Part shown: positions 1 to 10,819 of the stretch, in pieces | Layout of the letters: every line of letters begins with the position of its first letter | Position numbering within the stretch: the stretch's first letter is position 1 | Assembly (NCBI GenBank): GCA_963930655.1 | Contig: OZ005621.1 | Coordinates: 18,463,001-18,527,000, forward strand | Length of the DNA stretch: 64,000 bases | Source: Myrica gale | Lineage: Eukaryota > Streptophyta > Magnoliopsida > Fagales > Myricaceae | Direction of reading: 5' to 3' | Made by a program: the position numbers and the translations under genes | Notes under the pieces: model-generated | The model's database searches: none | Seen by the model: only the letters and a program-made list of their open reading frames with translations | Told to the model about the DNA's origin: nothing

Positions 1-1474
1 TAGAGGGATGTATGAATATTTGGGGGATTGACAAAATTCTCACAATCACGGTTGATAATGCAACCAACAATGATGTTGCAATTGAGCAAGTGAAAAGAAA
101 ACAATTAGGAGGTGGGTCAAATGTTGTGTGTAAGCATGATTTCATTCATATGCGATGTGCTGCGCATATTTTGAATCTTATAGTTCAGGAGGGTTTGAAG
201 GAGTTGGATGATTCCGTTGCAAAGATACGGAATATTGTGAAATTTGTGAAATCTAGTCCTCAAAGGCTTGCTGGGTTCAAGAAGGCCGCTGCAAATAGAT
301 TGTTGTCTGATAGCAATTTCTTGCAAATGGACGTACCAACTCGATGGAACTCCACTTATATAATGTTAGAAAGGGCTGAAAAATTTCGGGAGGTTTTTGA
401 GGATATGTTGGATGGAGATGGGAACTTAGTGATGTATTTGAATGAAGATAGTCATGGGAGGAAGGGATTGGGGTCACCGGTATTTGAGGATTGGGAGCAC
501 ATTAAACTGTTTGTGAAGTTTTTGAAAGTGTTCTATGAGGTCACCCTACGCATATCAGGATCTTCATATGTAACTTCAAATGCATTTTTTGAGGAGTTAG
601 CAAGAATTAAGTTTCATTTGGAGACCTTTGTTAATTGTTCTGATATCTCACTTCGTGACATGGCTAAAAAGATGCAAAGTAAGTATGATAAGTATTGGGG
701 GGATTTGAGGAAGGTGAATAGACTTTTATTTGTAGCTGCGGTATTAGATCCTCGCTTTAAACTCATCACTTTAGAGTATTGGGCTATCAACAATTTTGGG
801 AAGGATAAGGGCATGGATTTCACTGCTATGGTGCGAGGTACTCTAGAAAATATGTTTGAGGAGTATAGTGGAGGTTTCATAGCCCAATCAGAGCAGCCAA
901 GTGGAAGTCACAGTTCTGCAAATATGGATGAATTGATGAATATTGATCAGCATTTATGGGGAGGTCTTCCTACTTATCGACAGCAACAAAACTTGCTAGA
1001 TAGTAAGTCTGAGGTGGAGAGATACTTGATTGAAGATGTGGAACCAAGGGTGGCGCATTTTGATATTTTGTTGTGGTGGAAGGTGAATTCTCAGAAGTTT
1101 CAAATTCTTTCTCGCATTGCAAATGATGTGTTAGCTATCCCAATTACTACCGTGTCATCTGAGTCCGCTTTTAGCACTTCCGGCAGAGTGTTGGATGCTT
1201 TTCGCTCTTCTTTGGCGCCTGGTACCGTGGAGGGCCTCATATGTGCACAAAATTGGTTGCATGATACTCCTATACTTGATGAAGATGATGCCGACATTGA
1301 TGGTGGAGATGATTCATTGAGTTACAAACTAGATATGGGTATACTTTTTATTTTGTTAAATTTTTTGCTTTGTTAATTGATTATTTGGTTCTCTTAGTAT
1401 TTCTCTTATAATTGTTTTGTTTTTCTTTTGTAGAGATGGAGAACTTGAGGATATCAGTTGGACAAGCACAATGA
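1..1474 (+). CDS. hAT transposase (RICESLEEPER/BED-type), C-terminal part
   Basis: The frame is open from base 3 with no stop, so the real start lies upstream of the window; the ATG at 12 is internal. The visible part has the RNase H-like core, with first catalytic Asp in DNATNND, a conserved CAAHILNL block, second Asp in VAAVLDPRFK, and Glu in the SSESAFS motif. The hAT dimerisation region follows (WWKVNSQKF ... LSRIANDVLAIP ... SSESAFSTSGRVLD ... LICAQNWL). A GT-AG intron, exon end 1338 and next exon 1434-1474, keeps phase and adds a short tail ending in TGA at 1472-1474; reading through instead gives a stop at 1376. The N-terminal BED zinc finger is not in view. All three acidic residues are present, so the enzyme may be functional. 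Confidence 0.85.
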
Positions 1475-1827
1475 TCTATTTAGTATTTTAGTGGCTGGTA
1501 TCCTATTTCAATTAACTCTAGCTTCGTTTATACATGATTGTATTTATATATTTTGGAAAAAATAATTAAAGAGACATTTGTTCAGGAAAAAAAACAGCCA
1601 AATTTTGGCTTTGGGCTTTTAAAAAAAGTTGGGCCTAAACTAAATATATTTTTTTAAGCCCATATAAGGAACCGGAATTTCCGGTTCCGGTTCCGGAAAT
1701 TCCGGTTCCAATTCCGGTTCCGTTCCGGTAAATTCCGGAATGGAACCGGAATGGAAAATTCCATTCCGGTGAGTACCGGAACCGGAATGACCCATTCCGG
1801 TTCCATCCGGTTCCGGTTTCACCCTTA
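1..1827 (+). mobile_element. hAT DNA transposon, 5' part cut off by window edge
   Basis: This is the 3' part of an hAT-superfamily element. It holds a transposase frame open from the window start, a short last exon, and a subterminal block (about 1670-1820) packed with GGAACC, CCGGAA and CCGGTTCC motifs in both orientations. The block ends in CACCCTTA near 1827, which read inward is TAAGGGTG, close to the TAGGGGTG-like ends of plant hAT elements. Clustered short subterminal repeats are the usual transposase-binding region of the family. The 5' end and its target duplication lie outside the window, so I cannot confirm the insertion boundaries. The unbroken coding frame suggests a young or recently active copy; that is inference. 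Confidence 0.8.
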
Positions 1828-4234
1828 CCCGCTCTGATAGTCTTTGTTTGTCTTAAGTAACTTTCCATAATTACCAGCTTCAAATGCACTAAGGCGAAGA
1901 CCACATCGGTCGATGCAGGGTTTTGGGAACCAATAGGCTGAAATTTGAAGAAGATAGAGAGAATGAAACTCAGTTGGATATCTTTTTGCTTTTCATGCAC
2001 AAAGAACAAGAAGCCCATCAAACTCAAGACACGAATAACAGAAAAAAATTTCGAAGAATTAATTACTCGCTTACCCGCGGCCATGGTGACTAAGATAATG
2101 AAGAACAGCGCTAGAATGCAACCAGAGCAACATGCTTGTATGGAACCAAAGCCATCGCGTCTACTCAATCAAAAGCTCCGGGAACTTTTGTTTGTTACCT
2201 GTTACTACACGTCTCCAGCCTCCTTATCTTCTTCTATTATACAAATACCTAGCTAGGTGTCTTGGTGCTTGGAAGTATATGCGGGGTAACCTAGCTATCT
2301 AATTGGTACTACATAAACATAGACATATGCAACAAAGTCAGAACGTTTTGTCTGTTATATAGTACTTGAAGCGTAATCAATTCATGTCCAAGGGCAGATA
2401 CTGTTAAGCAATGTGGGGAAACAGGCCGGATTGATGGTTTTGTACATTGATGCCAATTATGTGTTTGAGAATAAAGAAGAAAGATTTTACTTGGACAAAA
2501 AATTTGCTTTCATATTATCCTCTGAAGATATGTTTCTAAGTAGTGCATATAGGGTCTGTCAAAATAAATAAATTGTCATAGGAGGCTAGCTAGCCTTCCC
2601 TACAGTAAGTAGTACTCATTCCTCCAAAGACTAACACATATATGCACCTTAATTCAACAATTTTGTTGGCTAGATTTGCCAGCAAGTGTAGTGTTCAAAG
2701 AGAAAATTGAAATTTGATGAACTAAATTCCATTAGAGAGATGAAATGGGCTGTTGAATTTGTTGATTGATATTTAAGTTCCTAACAATTGATTAGTGCTT
2801 AGGGTGTAAGAATACAACTTCAAGCCTTTGAAGATTATGTATTCGCTAATACAACAGAACACTTGCATGAGTAGTTTACAGATATTGTTTCTAATTAAAA
2901 TTTGACACAACCTTCAAGTGGTTGGTTCATATATACAGGTGTTTATCTTGCAGAATAGAACATGGGCACATGTGGGTCGATACCATTGTACTACTTGTAG
3001 ATTTTTTTTTTTCAAATGAACGATTTGAAGAACTAATATATATAGAATATCCAACATGTGAATCTATGGGTCGACTATCTATATGTATAAATAGTTGTTG
3101 ATCAAATCCCTAGGAAAGTTTCCTTATCAATGGACGTACGTAAATAACAAAATTTCTCAAGACATTTTTTTCATCCTGCACAATTCTAGTTCAGCCCAGC
3201 CCACCCCCCAGCCCCTGGTGCCGTCCCCATCTCTAATCCACGTGACGATATGTTCATGTATATATACGAGTAGTCTACTAATCTTGTTCACGAGAAACTT
3301 TGGTCGAACTCGCTCAGTCCGTTACACGAGCTCGCTCGTCTCTGGCTCAGTCCATTGCAAGCGCTGCGTACGTAGAAGTAATGTGACCGTGGAAATGTAT
3401 CCTGGACTCTCAGTGGGCAATCTGGTGAGCCATTTGGCTTTGTCTCCTTGGTACCCGGCCAATTGATGCTCCAGTGAGGATGAGAATCCATAAAATTGCG
3501 AATAACCCCTTCCCTTGTGTATTTTGTTTCCGCATTACCAAACTTACCAATTACCCAAAAAAAACACAAGATTTTTGTGGAGATTGATGGCACTTCTCTT
3601 CACAGAATGAAAAGCTAGTTTTTGTGAGGTGTGGGACAATTTCACATCTAAACAACTTCAATCCCAAGTGATCTCCTTCGTAACATATGTGTACGTGTAC
3701 TGTGGGTGCCTGTGAAGATTTTGAACTCATATATTAGATGTGAGACTTTGGAGCTCAATAATTAATCCTCTTATCTCTGATCATTTTTGGGAGGAAGGAA
3801 ACCAGAAATTAAGAAGGACTCAGGTGTACATGACTCTTACCTGTTGTTATATTTTTTTCTTTTTCTTTCACTTCACAAAAATCTAGAAATATGTCTATCG
3901 AGTTTGGATCCAATTATATCAGATGAATCATCCATATGTATACTTCTGTATTAATCCGATGTGGATTCTAACATTAGTGACAGTAGTACTACACGTTTAA
4001 TTACTAGAGAGAGACGACACCTAGCCCATTGTCCATTTCCTTGCAAAACTTCGATTGCTTTAACTACGATAAGAAGCTGGCCGGCCATCAGAGTCAAGTT
4101 CTGGTACGTACCGTGATTAATGGTTGTCAGGGCACATCTTCACTTGATCGATCCAGCACGTGATTTGAATACAGGGTTTGGTTTTCAGCTCAGAGAGAAC
4201 AACTCTTTTGCCAACTACAGAAACATGTAGCTTT
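1828..4234. other. intergenic, no gene recognised
   Basis: About 2.4 kb of AT-rich DNA between the hAT element and a copia LTR remnant. I see no exon set that can be tied to a known family. A minus-strand frame around 2065-2150 encodes a Cys-containing hydrophobic stretch followed by a GTAAGC-like donor, but nothing supports it further. Confidence 0.5.
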
Positions 4235-4690
4235 TGTTAGAGATAATTTGATATTATATTTTGGTTACCACCATATCATCGTTATCAAAATTTAAATATT
4301 TAAATTTTAAATATAAGAATATTCATCTATCATATTTTGTATTGTATCTATAAATAGAAAATTCATCTTTGTAATTTGTATGAATTTATAATATAAAAAC
4401 AGACATAGAGTGTTTTTACAGTGGATGTAGATCTTCTAAACATAATCACTTAAATCTCTATCTCTCCTTATTCTTTCTCCTCTCTCTATTATGTTTCAAT
4501 TATTCAAGGTTTATCAAATTCTATCATGGTATCGGAGCTATGATCCTGCAGCCATAAGTTGGGTCTAGCAGCTCCAAGTTTCTGCATCTTGCACTTTCAA
4601 TAAGCATTCTGGTGAATCTCTATTTCTTAAATCTGACACATTAATTTCATATCTTTCATTAATCCCATAGATTTCTATTATTCAAGGTGG
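4235..4690 (+). mobile_element. Ty1/copia LTR remnant with primer-binding site
   Basis: A 292-bp segment starts TGTTAGAGATAATTTG (4235) and ends in CA (4526), the usual TG...CA borders of an LTR. It is followed directly by TGGTATCGGAGCT (4527-4539), the primer-binding site matching initiator tRNA-Met that copia elements use. The LTR contains a TATAAATAG box near 4350. Only a short leader follows and no gag-pol coding is visible, so this is a broken fossil. No second LTR was found in the window, so age cannot be estimated from LTR divergence. Confidence 0.7.
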
Positions 4691-7055
4691 GTGTTAGGAA
4701 AAAAAAATGAGGTGAGTGAAAGAAAAAGAACAAAAAAAAGAAGAAGAACAAAAAACAGAGAGAGAGAAAAGCAAAAGAGAAAAATGGAATGGAAGGAATT
4801 TTTTGTCGATCATTATATTGGCTATATTTGGTTGCATTGCCTTTATTGACTATATTTGATCGTTTGTTTATTATCATTAAAGACATGACTTAGTTCCGCG
4901 ATCTGTTGGCTATTACTATGTTTGGTGTGGTATCAACAAAATTTCTAAAAACTTTTCACAATTATTTTTTATCAATTCTAATATCTTTTATAAATTCTAA
5001 TAATTTTTTATAAATCCTAATAATTTTTAACAAAATTTTTATCAATAAAAAAAATACAGCATCCTTAAAAGAAACACAAACAAATATTTTTAAAATCAAT
5101 CCTGGGAGCCTCAATCCTACTGTACTCCCATAAGTTTCAGGACCATTTTCAAAGCCTAACATCATTTACGCTAACTTTTCCTCAGTCCTGATCTATCAAA
5201 CTTTTTCTTTTTATGTCAGTTCCACCAGAAGTCCTTTTACGGGGAAGTCAGTGTCCTCGTTTAAACTATCTATGCTATGCGTATGCCTATATATCTTTTT
5301 GTCATTCCTCGCTTGTCTTTATTTAAGCTAGTTATGCCAGTTGAGGGAATCTAGGGAATTTTCACGCAGTTACTTTTTTATTCTCTATGAGTTCTTTTCC
5401 CTCTCAGCATGGGTGGGTTTCTAAACGTGGAAGGATACAACGTGCAAACTCCTGTATCATGGAATTAGAATAAAATGAAGAAAAAAAATATGTATCATGT
5501 GAGTAGTTCAAAATATACAGGTTAAAGACAAGCATCATTCGGCCTCCTTTAGATAGAGATATTGATCCCAATACTCATCATTCTTCACTACTTTGATCAC
5601 CAGCAGGTGAAACGAGTAGCCAAGACCGGAAATTAGCATGAATACAGCTAGCACTGCAACATCAAATTCATCCAAAAATAGATCACATGATCACTAAAAC
5701 TTCCAAGGCACAATAAACAAATATATATATATATATATATATATCTTACCCTAGCCCCCAAGGTTCATAGTCGGCCTCCGACAACACTATTGATCTATCA
5801 CTAAAAAGTTTGTGAATTTTTTGGTGCATCATATATATATATCTAAAAAATAATTTGTATGTCATAGGTGCCATTAAAGTTGAACTAATAATTTATGTTT
5901 TAGCTTTCACACTAACTCATTATAAACATTATGATTTGAATTTCATTTTTTTTTCAAATTCGTCCACATGTCGTGATATTATTGTGGTGAAGTGTCTACC
6001 GTTAGATGACTGTACACTGAGGAGACATAATTGGATGAAATGTCTAAATCGATAAATGAAGATAACCTAAGGACTTATGTGACCAAATTTGAAATCCATG
6101 GATCAAATTGATAAAGGGCATAAAACTCATAGATTAAAATGGTTATTAACCCAAAAAAATTTGTGTTGTACATGACCTAAGAAATAAAAAGACAATTGAA
6201 CTAAGAAAAAAAAGAAATAGCAAGATGCAGTACTCTTTTCATTTTTTATAATGAGTGGATTGTATTTTTGCCCCGCATTGAGGGATATGTTTCTCTGAAG
6301 CCGGCTGCCTTCTAATCCTTTTTCAGATTTCTAAACTTTATTTAAAGTGAAAAAAAATGCCCAATAAATTTTCTTGATGTCATGTATGAGAGCCACATAA
6401 AAAGTAATTAATAGAACCTTTAAATATTTTATATTAAATTTAATAATTTCAAATATTTTAAATTAAAAATATTTATATAAAAGGCCTATTAATTTCTAGC
6501 GACTTAGCCCCCATTTGGTTTGAGACGGCCCTGCACTCGGCAAAAGTTGGATGAAAGTTCCAGGCCGCACACGCAAACCCAAATATTTCTCCTGAAGCGT
6601 CATTGTTGAAGAGAATGGACTTCCCACCATGTGCGAGAAACGAAGCATAGAATATAAATTACCCACAATGAACAGTTTCGAATTTGGACCTTCTGATCGT
6701 AAAAAGTGAGCTAATGACTAGTAAAATGGGAAAGGTAAGGACAGGGAGCGAGCGACTGTCTAAATAGCTGGAGAGTACGGTACTAACAAAGCTTCCCATT
6801 GATCGAGACCCCCCCTGAAGTGTTGCTTTCGGGATGTAAAAAGAGAGAAAAGAGTGGAAGCAGAAAGGCTCTCCCACCTCCATTAGTGTTTTGACTGATA
6901 CCATTCCTTGAACCATTTGCATGCATGAGTCAATCTGTTTCACTTCCATAAATGGGCCGGATCGTCTGTCTGACCTAATTCTAACCAGGTACATTTGAGC
7001 ACTTTCTATGTGATCAAATATATATAGAAAGAAGAACTGAAGAAAAGAAAGATTG
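4691..7055. other. intergenic, KNATM upstream region
   Basis: Very AT-rich DNA. The stretch 4936-5050 repeats short ACTTTTCACAA / TTCTAATAATTTTT units like the AT-rich MITE family seen in PYD1 intron 5. A (TA)n run lies near 5722-5744. One exon-like segment (5535-5653, minus) is listed separately. The last few hundred bases are presumably the KNATM promoter; a TATATATA run lies at about 7018-7025, only some 30 bases before the start codon. Confidence 0.5.
5535..5653 (-). other. exon-like membrane-protein fragment, unidentified
   Basis: On the minus strand an acceptor-like GTTGCAG (AG at 5655-5654) precedes a 39-codon open stretch ending in TGA (5537-5535). It encodes a hydrophobic segment (LAVFMLISGLGYSFHLLVI) followed by a charged tail KVVKNDEYWDQYLYLKEAE. 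That composition reads like a real terminal exon of a small membrane protein, not random AT-rich DNA. I do not recognise the family and find no convincing upstream exon before KNATM. It may be the last exon of an unrecognised gene, a gene relic or chance. Confidence 0.3.
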
Positions 7056-10039
7056 ATGGAGGTCACGACTAACTGTATGGAGAAGGAAGAAGCGAAAGGA
7101 GAGGACGAGATCCTCAAGAGAATAATCTCTAGTCATCCTTCTTACGGGCTGTTGGTTGAGGCTCACTTGGGCTGTTTGAAGGTCTTGATCTCTCTCTCCC
7201 TTCTCATGAAACACTACATAAATAGTGCATAGACGCTTTCATTTGTGAGTATAATGCAGTTTTAACCCCATTTTTTGGCTTCTGCTCTGTCCTCTATTAA
7301 ATGGTATATAAACCCCCAGATAGACGGCACTATGAAGATGCTACCAACATTTTTTTTCCTTATAAATCTTTCTGACTGAGAAAGGTGACTATTAAGTCAT
7401 CCTTAAACTTCATGATGGTCTAGAGCTGCTACTTTTCCCTTTTCATTACTTTCTTGATCTTCTTCCTCCTGTTTTCTTCTCTTCATTTTTTGTGGGGGCG
7501 GGGGGGAAGGGGGTGAGATGGGAGGGAGAGACGTGAGTGTCGAGAAAATATTGGGTTTCTAAAGAGTTCACTACCAGTGGATACGCAACATTACCATCCA
7601 CTTCGAAATTAATTAATGTTCATTCTTTTGTGCTTGATAGAACTAATTCTCTAATTTGGACGGCTACGGTATATTACTGTAGCATGAATTCCTTTGTTCC
7701 TGTTGTCAACCCAGTGCTGACCTAGCTATCCTTGAAAGAGGAAGCCAGACTCTTTCTCGGCTTTATTCGAATGCCCAAGAGCCATTGTCAGAGTGCCTGT
7801 TTGCTCTGATGATGGATCATGCATGTTTGCTCTGATGATGGATCATGCCTGCTCATTGATGTACTTCTGTTTGTGCAGGTCGGTGACATAGGGGAACTTG
7901 GCCGAGATCAAATTAGAGATCATCAGAAGCAACAAGAAAACGATCCGGCCAGCTTTAGCAGCATGGGCAGTCGATCTGAGCTAGATCACTTTATGGTAGA
8001 ATTACAATTACACTCGATGCTTAATCAAACCCTCTCTCTATTATCCCTCTAGCATATTCACGCCTTACACTCGCTCATATGCACAAATAGGCATAAGGAA
8101 GTTTCTCGAGGAGCTTTTAATTTACGAAGTATCGAATTATAAGGATTAGGAGCAAATCTTTTAGAACTTGCTTCAGTCAAACCTAGTAGCTAGGGTAGCA
8201 TCTCACCACTTAATTGCTTTACGCATATACATATATATATATACCCACAAACACGCACACACGCACACATGTACACACACACACATATATATATATTGCC
8301 ATTAATGCTTTTTAGTTGTTAGTCTTAATTTCCAGAATAGATGAAGTCCGATCTCTTACACAACGCACGAGTTAACTAAGACCGGACATCAAAAATTAGA
8401 GGTCTATTTTACACGTTAATGGCCTAGATTCCTACCAGATCATGATGTATATATGGATGCTAGCTAGCTAGCTCTTATATGTTATTTATAGGCTTAGATT
8501 ACTAGAGACCTAACATCTTGCTATCTAAATTCGTGTTAACAGCTTGTATGCCCTTGTAAGCTCGATTCTTGATCATATGGAAGTGTTTTAGCTAGGGGAG
8601 TTTCCTATAGAAGATCTTTAGGAAGCTCCTTCGCAAATCTAATATAGGCATGCGTCTCGACAGAATGAAAAATGTCATATGCTTCGTAAAGTAATTAGGA
8701 ACCAGTAGCCGAGAAAAAAAAAACTAGGAACCAGTAGAATAACCTGATTTTAGTAAACAAAAGATCTGCTTTCAGTTTTTTCAGCATGGTAATCGCTGTC
8801 TGGAATAGATCAAAATATGGATTTTAAAATGTTTTACGTCCATATGGTACAGAAACATGTGTTTCTGTGCGAAAAAAACATAGTTAATTAATAACGTTTG
8901 CAGTTCACTTCGTGATCAACTGATAAACAATCAGAAAGAGTGGCATTTGTAGGTCATGCAGTTAACTTTGTGGATTCTCTTTCCCCCTGTGATATCAAGC
9001 GGTCATAAAAGAGTACCATATATATATATATCACGTATTAATGTGTGACGAAACACTTTCTATTTGAACTTTGAATCCTAAATTTTGAGACAGCAAATTG
9101 ATAGCGATAGATCATTAACAAAAATCTTACAATTTTCAGTCAATCTACATGGGTTGAGTTAATTAATATCTATATTTTATGAAGGGTTAGTTTTTTTTCT
9201 TTTTTTCTAAGCTTTCGAAGAACTACTTTTTACAATGATGTTGTTGCATGTCTTCGTTCGTTGCTTTCTTCTCGCTCTTACTGATTTCTTCTATTTGAGA
9301 GTCATTTGAGTTGGTCATACGATGCAACGTCTCTCATTCAAGCTTCCACCTGTTTGGAAAACATTTTTGTATAAAGCTCAAGTACTCATTGTCCGGCAAA
9401 AGTTATTGTGTGAGTGAAGCTATTGTGTGAGTGTGTGATTGGACGGATGAGATTAGAAGTTGAGAAATCTAACGGCTGACAAAATGCCACGTCAATTAAT
9501 GAATCCGACCCACAATCCCGACCTGCACAACCGACCCGGTTTCATTAATTGACGTGGCATTTTGTCAGCCGTTAGATTTCTCAAATTCTAATCTCACCCA
9601 TCTACTCACACACTCACACAATAGCTTCAGTCACACAATAACCGGTCTCCTCATTGTCCATAGACTAAAATAAGAAGAGACATTTACTCTATAATATTGA
9701 AAACCTATTTCTTCTTTCACTCGATTATCAGTTAAGCTCAAGTGCTTATGATAAGTATGACATATGATGCAGCTAACTCATGATTGGTTCAAAAACTATG
9801 TCAATAAGCTTCTATAATGATGGTGTGCTTTATGTTCTCAGACGTGATTTACTCATGGTTTCGATTCAAATGGGCAGGAAGCATATTGCTTAGCTTTACG
9901 CAAGCTGAAAGAAGCAATGGAGGAACCTCAACAAAAATCGATGGCTTTTATCAATAGCATACATTCAGAACTAGAGGAGCTCACGAGCACCGAGCTGGCG
10001 CCTGCTGAACCTGCTACAGCTAATTCTTCTGCTGAATGA
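7056..10039 (+). CDS. KNATM: KNATM-type KNOX protein lacking a homeodomain
   Basis: Three exons, 7056-7181, 7879-7995 and 9878-10039, join in phase to 134 codons plus TGA. Exon 1 encodes an acidic start then KNOX1 (DEILKRIISSHPSYGLLVEA HLGCLK). Exon 2 carries a Gln/Ser-rich linker ending SELDHFM. Exon 3 gives KNOX2 (EAYCLALRKLKEAMEEP ... MAFINSIHSELEELTS). No ELK or homeodomain follows the stop, which matches Arabidopsis KNATM, a MEINOX-only protein known to bind BELL and KNOX partners and modulate their activity in leaf proximal-distal patterning. It therefore should not bind DNA itself. The start was chosen because it gives the KNATM-like acidic N terminus. The first donor is GTCTTG, a weak site. 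Intron 1 contains a 26-bp tandem repeat and intron 2 a foldback MITE. Confidence 0.85.
7798..7849 (+). repeat. 26-bp tandem duplication in KNATM intron 1
   Basis: The unit TGTTTGCTCTGATGATGGAT plus CATGC(A/C) occurs twice in a row, ending about 30 bases before the exon 2 acceptor. The second copy differs in about one base, so the duplication is recent. Confidence 0.8.
8226..8296. repeat. microsatellite (TA)n/(CA)n
   Basis: Compound simple repeat of ATATAT runs interrupted by CACACACGCACACACG in KNATM intron 2. Confidence 0.8.
9395..9649. mobile_element. Mutator-type foldback MITE in KNATM intron 2
   Basis: A 255-bp element consists of two inverted arms of roughly 110 bases (about 9403-9513 and 9541-9642) around a loop of about 27 bases. 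Both arms carry GTTATTGTGTGA, GAAGCTATTGTGTGAG, AGAAATCTAACGGCTGAC and AAAATGCCACGTCAATTAAT in mirror orientation. It is flanked by a perfect 10-bp direct repeat CTCATTGTCC (9385-9394 and 9650-9659). Long terminal inverted repeats with a 9-11 bp target duplication indicate a Mutator-like, non-autonomous element. The whole length can fold as a hairpin in the pre-mRNA intron. The arms are highly similar and the target duplication is perfect, so it is young. Confidence 0.85.
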
Positions 10040-10819
10040 ACTTAAAAGAATATTCTGCTATATCTGCACTTCTTTGGCTACTTCAGATGCTTTTAGGGAC
10101 ATGAATTCGGAGCAAAGAAATAGCATCAAGATGACAGTTTAGCAATTTCATGTCAACTGCTGGGACATAATTTATATCCAGTATCCCCAAATATCTGTAC
10201 CATATTCCTCAGGTGGCCTTAATCTTATGACTAGTGATATTGCATGTACTTGAACAGTTGAACTTGCTTCACTGTCTTGTTGACCTAACAAGTAGCTCTT
10301 TCATCTCAATGCCCATCATTGGAATCATATTATTCAGATATGCCATCTAAACAATTTGGAGACATTTCCACGTGCTTTTTGTTTTCCTTGGCAACTTTTG
10401 GATATTTTATGCATTGCTTGGGAATAACGACCAAAAAAGGATTTCACGAAAATCCACCTTCACGTCATTTTGGGGTTTCTTATGCAATGAACTAACAATG
10501 CACAAGGATGCGAGATGGGCACATCTAATCGACATAAGCCTCACAGTACCTATCCTGGTCCAGAACCGAATTAATAACAGGATATGGATCACGCACCATA
10601 AATGCAGATTGAGCTCAAAAAAACTTCAAGCATATATTTCGCAAATATTCGAAACAAAAACAGTTAGTCAGACTCAATAGAACAGTAACTTCTTTTCGCG
10701 GGGGGGGGGGGGGGGGAGAGAGAATAGTGATGCAGGTCAGGTGAGTGACTTCGGAATCCCGTACGCAGGGATACTTTTTGCCTTCCATCTACCTCCAATT
10801 CTGGAGAGCGAGAGAGAGT
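10040..10819. other. intergenic downstream of KNATM
   Basis: Contains the presumed KNATM 3' UTR. A run of 17 G (10700-10716) followed by a GA-rich tract lies just left of the inverted-repeat element. No other gene was recognised. Confidence 0.5.

Noticed and set aside
1635-2168. A 177-codon minus-strand open frame with a hydrophobic Cys-containing start
   Set aside because: Its second half runs through the repetitive hAT subterminal block. The first part could be a short exon, but there is no partner exon and no family I recognise.
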